A stretch of 64,000 nt of DNA from Thiobacillus thioparus DSM 505 (lineage in GTDB: Bacteria > Pseudomonadota > Gammaproteobacteria > Burkholderiales > Thiobacillaceae), in contig NZ_KB891329.1 in assembly GCF_000373385.1 (NCBI RefSeq), positions 1 through 64,000 of the forward strand, written 5' to 3'. Shown here piece after piece: positions 62,397 through 64,000 of the stretch. Positions within the stretch are counted from its first letter, which is position 1, and the number at the start of each line of letters is the position of its first letter. A program made the translations under genes and the position numbers. The notes under the pieces were generated by a model that worked only from the letters and a program-made list of their open reading frames with translations, did not search any database and had not been told where the DNA came from.

Positions 62397-63061
62397 GCCG
62401 TGACGACGTGTTCAGCGAACTGGGTATCGGCCCCGCCTGGCGGTTGCGTGAAACGCTTCCTGCTTCCCGCGCACCACTTGTTGCGCCTCAGTCGCCGTCC
62501 TACACCTGGGACCAGCTGGCCGACGCTGTCGCGCATTGCACCGCCTGCAAGCTCTCCGCCACGCGCACACAGGGCGTATTGGGCGTCGGCGACCGCAACG
62601 CGGACTGGCTCATCATCGGCGAAGCGCCCGGGGCGGATGAAGACCGGATAGGCGAGCCGTTCGTCGGCCAGGCGGGCAAGCTGCTCGACGCCATGCTGGC
62701 TTCGATCGGCCTTCGGCGCGGCGACAACGTCTACATCGCCAACGTGCTGAAATCGCGCCCGCCCGGCAACCGCAATCCCGAGCCGGACGAAGTGGCCGCG
62801 TGCCGGCCCTACCTGCTGGCGCAGATCGAACTCATCCGGCCGAAGCTCATCCTCGCGCTGGGGCGTTTTGCCGCGCAAAGCCTGCTCGACACCGACGAGG
62901 CGATCAGCCGCCTGCGCGGCCGCGTGCACCAGTTCCAGAATGTGCCGCTGGTGGTGACCTATCATCCGGCCTACCTGCTGCGCAACCTGCCCGACAAGGC
63001 GCGCGCCTGGGAAGATCTGTGCCTGGCCCGACGCACGATGCAGGCCCTCGTCACAGCTTAA
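62390..63061 (+). CDS. Uracil-DNA glycosylase (family 4, Fe-S type)
   Basis: Removes uracil from DNA. The 223-residue protein has a family 4 core: the iron-sulphur cysteines HCTACKL and ACRPYL plus others, the active-site loop [17 protein letters not shown], and the [10 protein letters not shown] motif near the C-terminus. It follows rimI with a 7-bp overlap, the standard arrangement after tsaB-rimI in betaproteobacteria. Confidence 0.93.
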   Translation: MLSRDDVFSELGIGPAWRLRETLPASRAPLVAPQSPSYTWDQLADAVAHCTACKLSATRTQGVLGVGDRNADWLIIGEAPGADEDRIGEPFVGQAGKLLDAMLASIGLRRGDNVYIANVLKSRPPGNRNPEPDEVAACRPYLLAQIELIRPKLILALGRFAAQSLLDTDEAISRLRGRVHQFQNVPLVVTYHPAYLLRNLPDKARAWEDLCLARRTMQALVTA

Positions 63062-63095
63062 CCGCTCACCGCTCACGACTTACTACTCACCCACA

Positions 63096-64000
63096 ATGAA
63101 ACTTCTGCATTCCGCGCTGCGTTTTCGCGTCAATTATTTTTCCGACCTTGGCCGCCATCAGGTGGTGATATGGATGCCCGGCGACACGCCGCCCGTCGAT
63201 GCCCAGGTCGATGTCGGGCCGAAGATCGAGCACGAGGTGCCGAACGAGGTGTTCCGCAGCGACATCGCGCCGCTGAAACTGGGGCGTTTCTACCCATCGC
63301 AGCTGCTGCATGCCGACGACGCGCCCGCCCCGATGTTCCGGGTGACGAAGCTGAGCGAATCCAGCTTCGTCGCCAACTTCAGCCATCCGCTGCAAGGCCG
63401 CATCTTCAGCATCGACAGCGGCAAGAGCGACGTCTCGACCGAGCCGGTCGGCAAGGTGGAGCAACTGCTCGAATGGAGCGGCATGGAAACGCAGGTGCAG
63501 ACACCGACCGATTTCGAGGGGCCGGATGCATTCAGCCGCGAGGACGAATTCCCCGATACCGAGTTTTACGCACTCGCCCGCAAGGTCACCCACGTCGACG
63601 CCGTCTGCGCGCGCCGCATCCAGGCGCTGTACCGCACCGTACTGCCAGAGAACGGGCGGGTGCTCGACCTGATGGCAGGCTGGCGCTCGCATCTGCCGGA
63701 CACCGTGCAGTCGGCAGCCGGCCTGGGCCTCAATGCCGAGGAGCTCGACGACAACCCACAGCTCGCCGAGCGTATCGTGAAGGACATCAACGCCGATCCC
63801 GTACTGCCTTTCCCCGACGCCAGTTTTGACGCCGTGGTGTGCACGGTGTCGTTCGAATACCTGACGCAACCGCATAAGATCGTTGCCGAAGCCAGACGGG
63901 TCTTGAAGCCGGGCGGCATGTTCGTGGTGACGTTGTCGCACCGCTATTTTCCACCCAAGGTGATCCGGTTGTGGACGCAGCTGCATCCGATGGAGCGCAT
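63096..64000 (+). CDS. Class I SAM methyltransferase, truncated by the window edge
   Basis: An open frame without stop, at least 301 residues. The N-terminal part (about 1-150) has a beta-rich pattern with FSHPLQGR that recalls the flap of SlyD-type FKBP proteins. The C-terminal part is a methyltransferase: motif I VLDLMAGWRSHLP, LGLNAEELDDNPQL, and motif for the conserved Asp DAVVCTVSFEYLTQP followed by RVLKPGGMFVVTLSHR. The ATG follows CACCCACA without a clear Shine-Dalgarno. Substrate unknown. Confidence 0.82.
   Translation, partial: MKLLHSALRFRVNYFSDLGRHQVVIWMPGDTPPVDAQVDVGPKIEHEVPNEVFRSDIAPLKLGRFYPSQLLHADDAPAPMFRVTKLSESSFVANFSHPLQGRIFSIDSGKSDVSTEPVGKVEQLLEWSGMETQVQTPTDFEGPDAFSREDEFPDTEFYALARKVTHVDAVCARRIQALYRTVLPENGRVLDLMAGWRSHLPDTVQSAAGLGLNAEELDDNPQLAERIVKDINADPVLPFPDASFDAVVCTVSFEYLTQPHKIVAEARRVLKPGGMFVVTLSHRYFPPKVIRLWTQLHPMER

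Overview
The window looks like a chromosomal segment of a betaproteobacterium, most likely in the Nitrosomonadales (Thiobacillus/Sulfuricella/Gallionella-like neighbourhood). This rests on gene content and order: gltX next to tRNA genes, smpB-ratA-ratB, guaB-guaA, tsaB-rimI-uracil-DNA glycosylase, an RpfE-type protein, and an exopolysaccharide locus of the EpsL/E/F/G type known from Methylobacillus and relatives. Coding density is high and the core is GC-rich. No ribosomal protein or full 16S/23S gene is present to fix the genus, so the taxonomic call is an inference.

Layout. Bases 1-260 hold the 5S rRNA end of an rRNA operon and its terminator. Bases 421-4239 hold comEA, a ZIP metal transporter, a small membrane protein, rimO and an RpfE-like gene. 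Bases 4240-5136 are a long gene-poor stretch with a near-consensus sigma-54 promoter facing the exopolysaccharide locus (5137-20482). That locus encodes a phosphoglycosyl transferase, a small envelope protein, an outer-membrane barrel, an export porin, a chain-length regulator, a degenerate tyrosine-kinase-like ATPase, a polymerase, a GT4, a GH5 hydrolase, a pyruvyltransferase-GT2 fusion, a flippase, an acyltransferase and a GT26 enzyme: a complete Wzx/Wzy-type assembly line. Bases 20542-31990 are housekeeping: lolC-lolD, comEC, relA, a DyP peroxidase, mnmH, smpB, ratAB and small envelope proteins. Bases 32161-38989 carry guaB, a SIMPL protein, guaA and two flavoproteins.

Bases 39062-43413 are an arsenic operon (arsR, arsI, two thioredoxin-type arsC genes, acr3) followed by a c-type cytochrome and a metallo-beta-lactamase-fold protein with an altered metal motif. 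A 4-kb gene for a PilZ-DUF1631-GGDEF-EAL protein ends at a bidirectional terminator.

Bases 47631-52940 are a compact integrative element of about 5.3 kb inserted at the 3' end of tRNA-Thr(CGU). It is flanked by a 25/26-bp tRNA-derived repeat and carries a P4-type integrase, an AlpA-like regulator, an HTH protein, a replication-type protein whose 3' end overlaps iteron-like repeats, several small genes and one 305-residue protein of unknown function. Paired TACCAAC motifs near both ends look like integrase arm sites. This element is the most promising place for an undescribed system.

The remainder (53023-64000) is core: gltX, tRNA-Val, rhlE, a methyltransferase with a regulatory domain, two exported proteins, a PIN-PhoH protein, an exported HIRAN protein, tsaB-rimI-udg and a truncated methyltransferase at the window edge. 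Long reading frames opposite many of the GC-rich genes were judged to be shadows.
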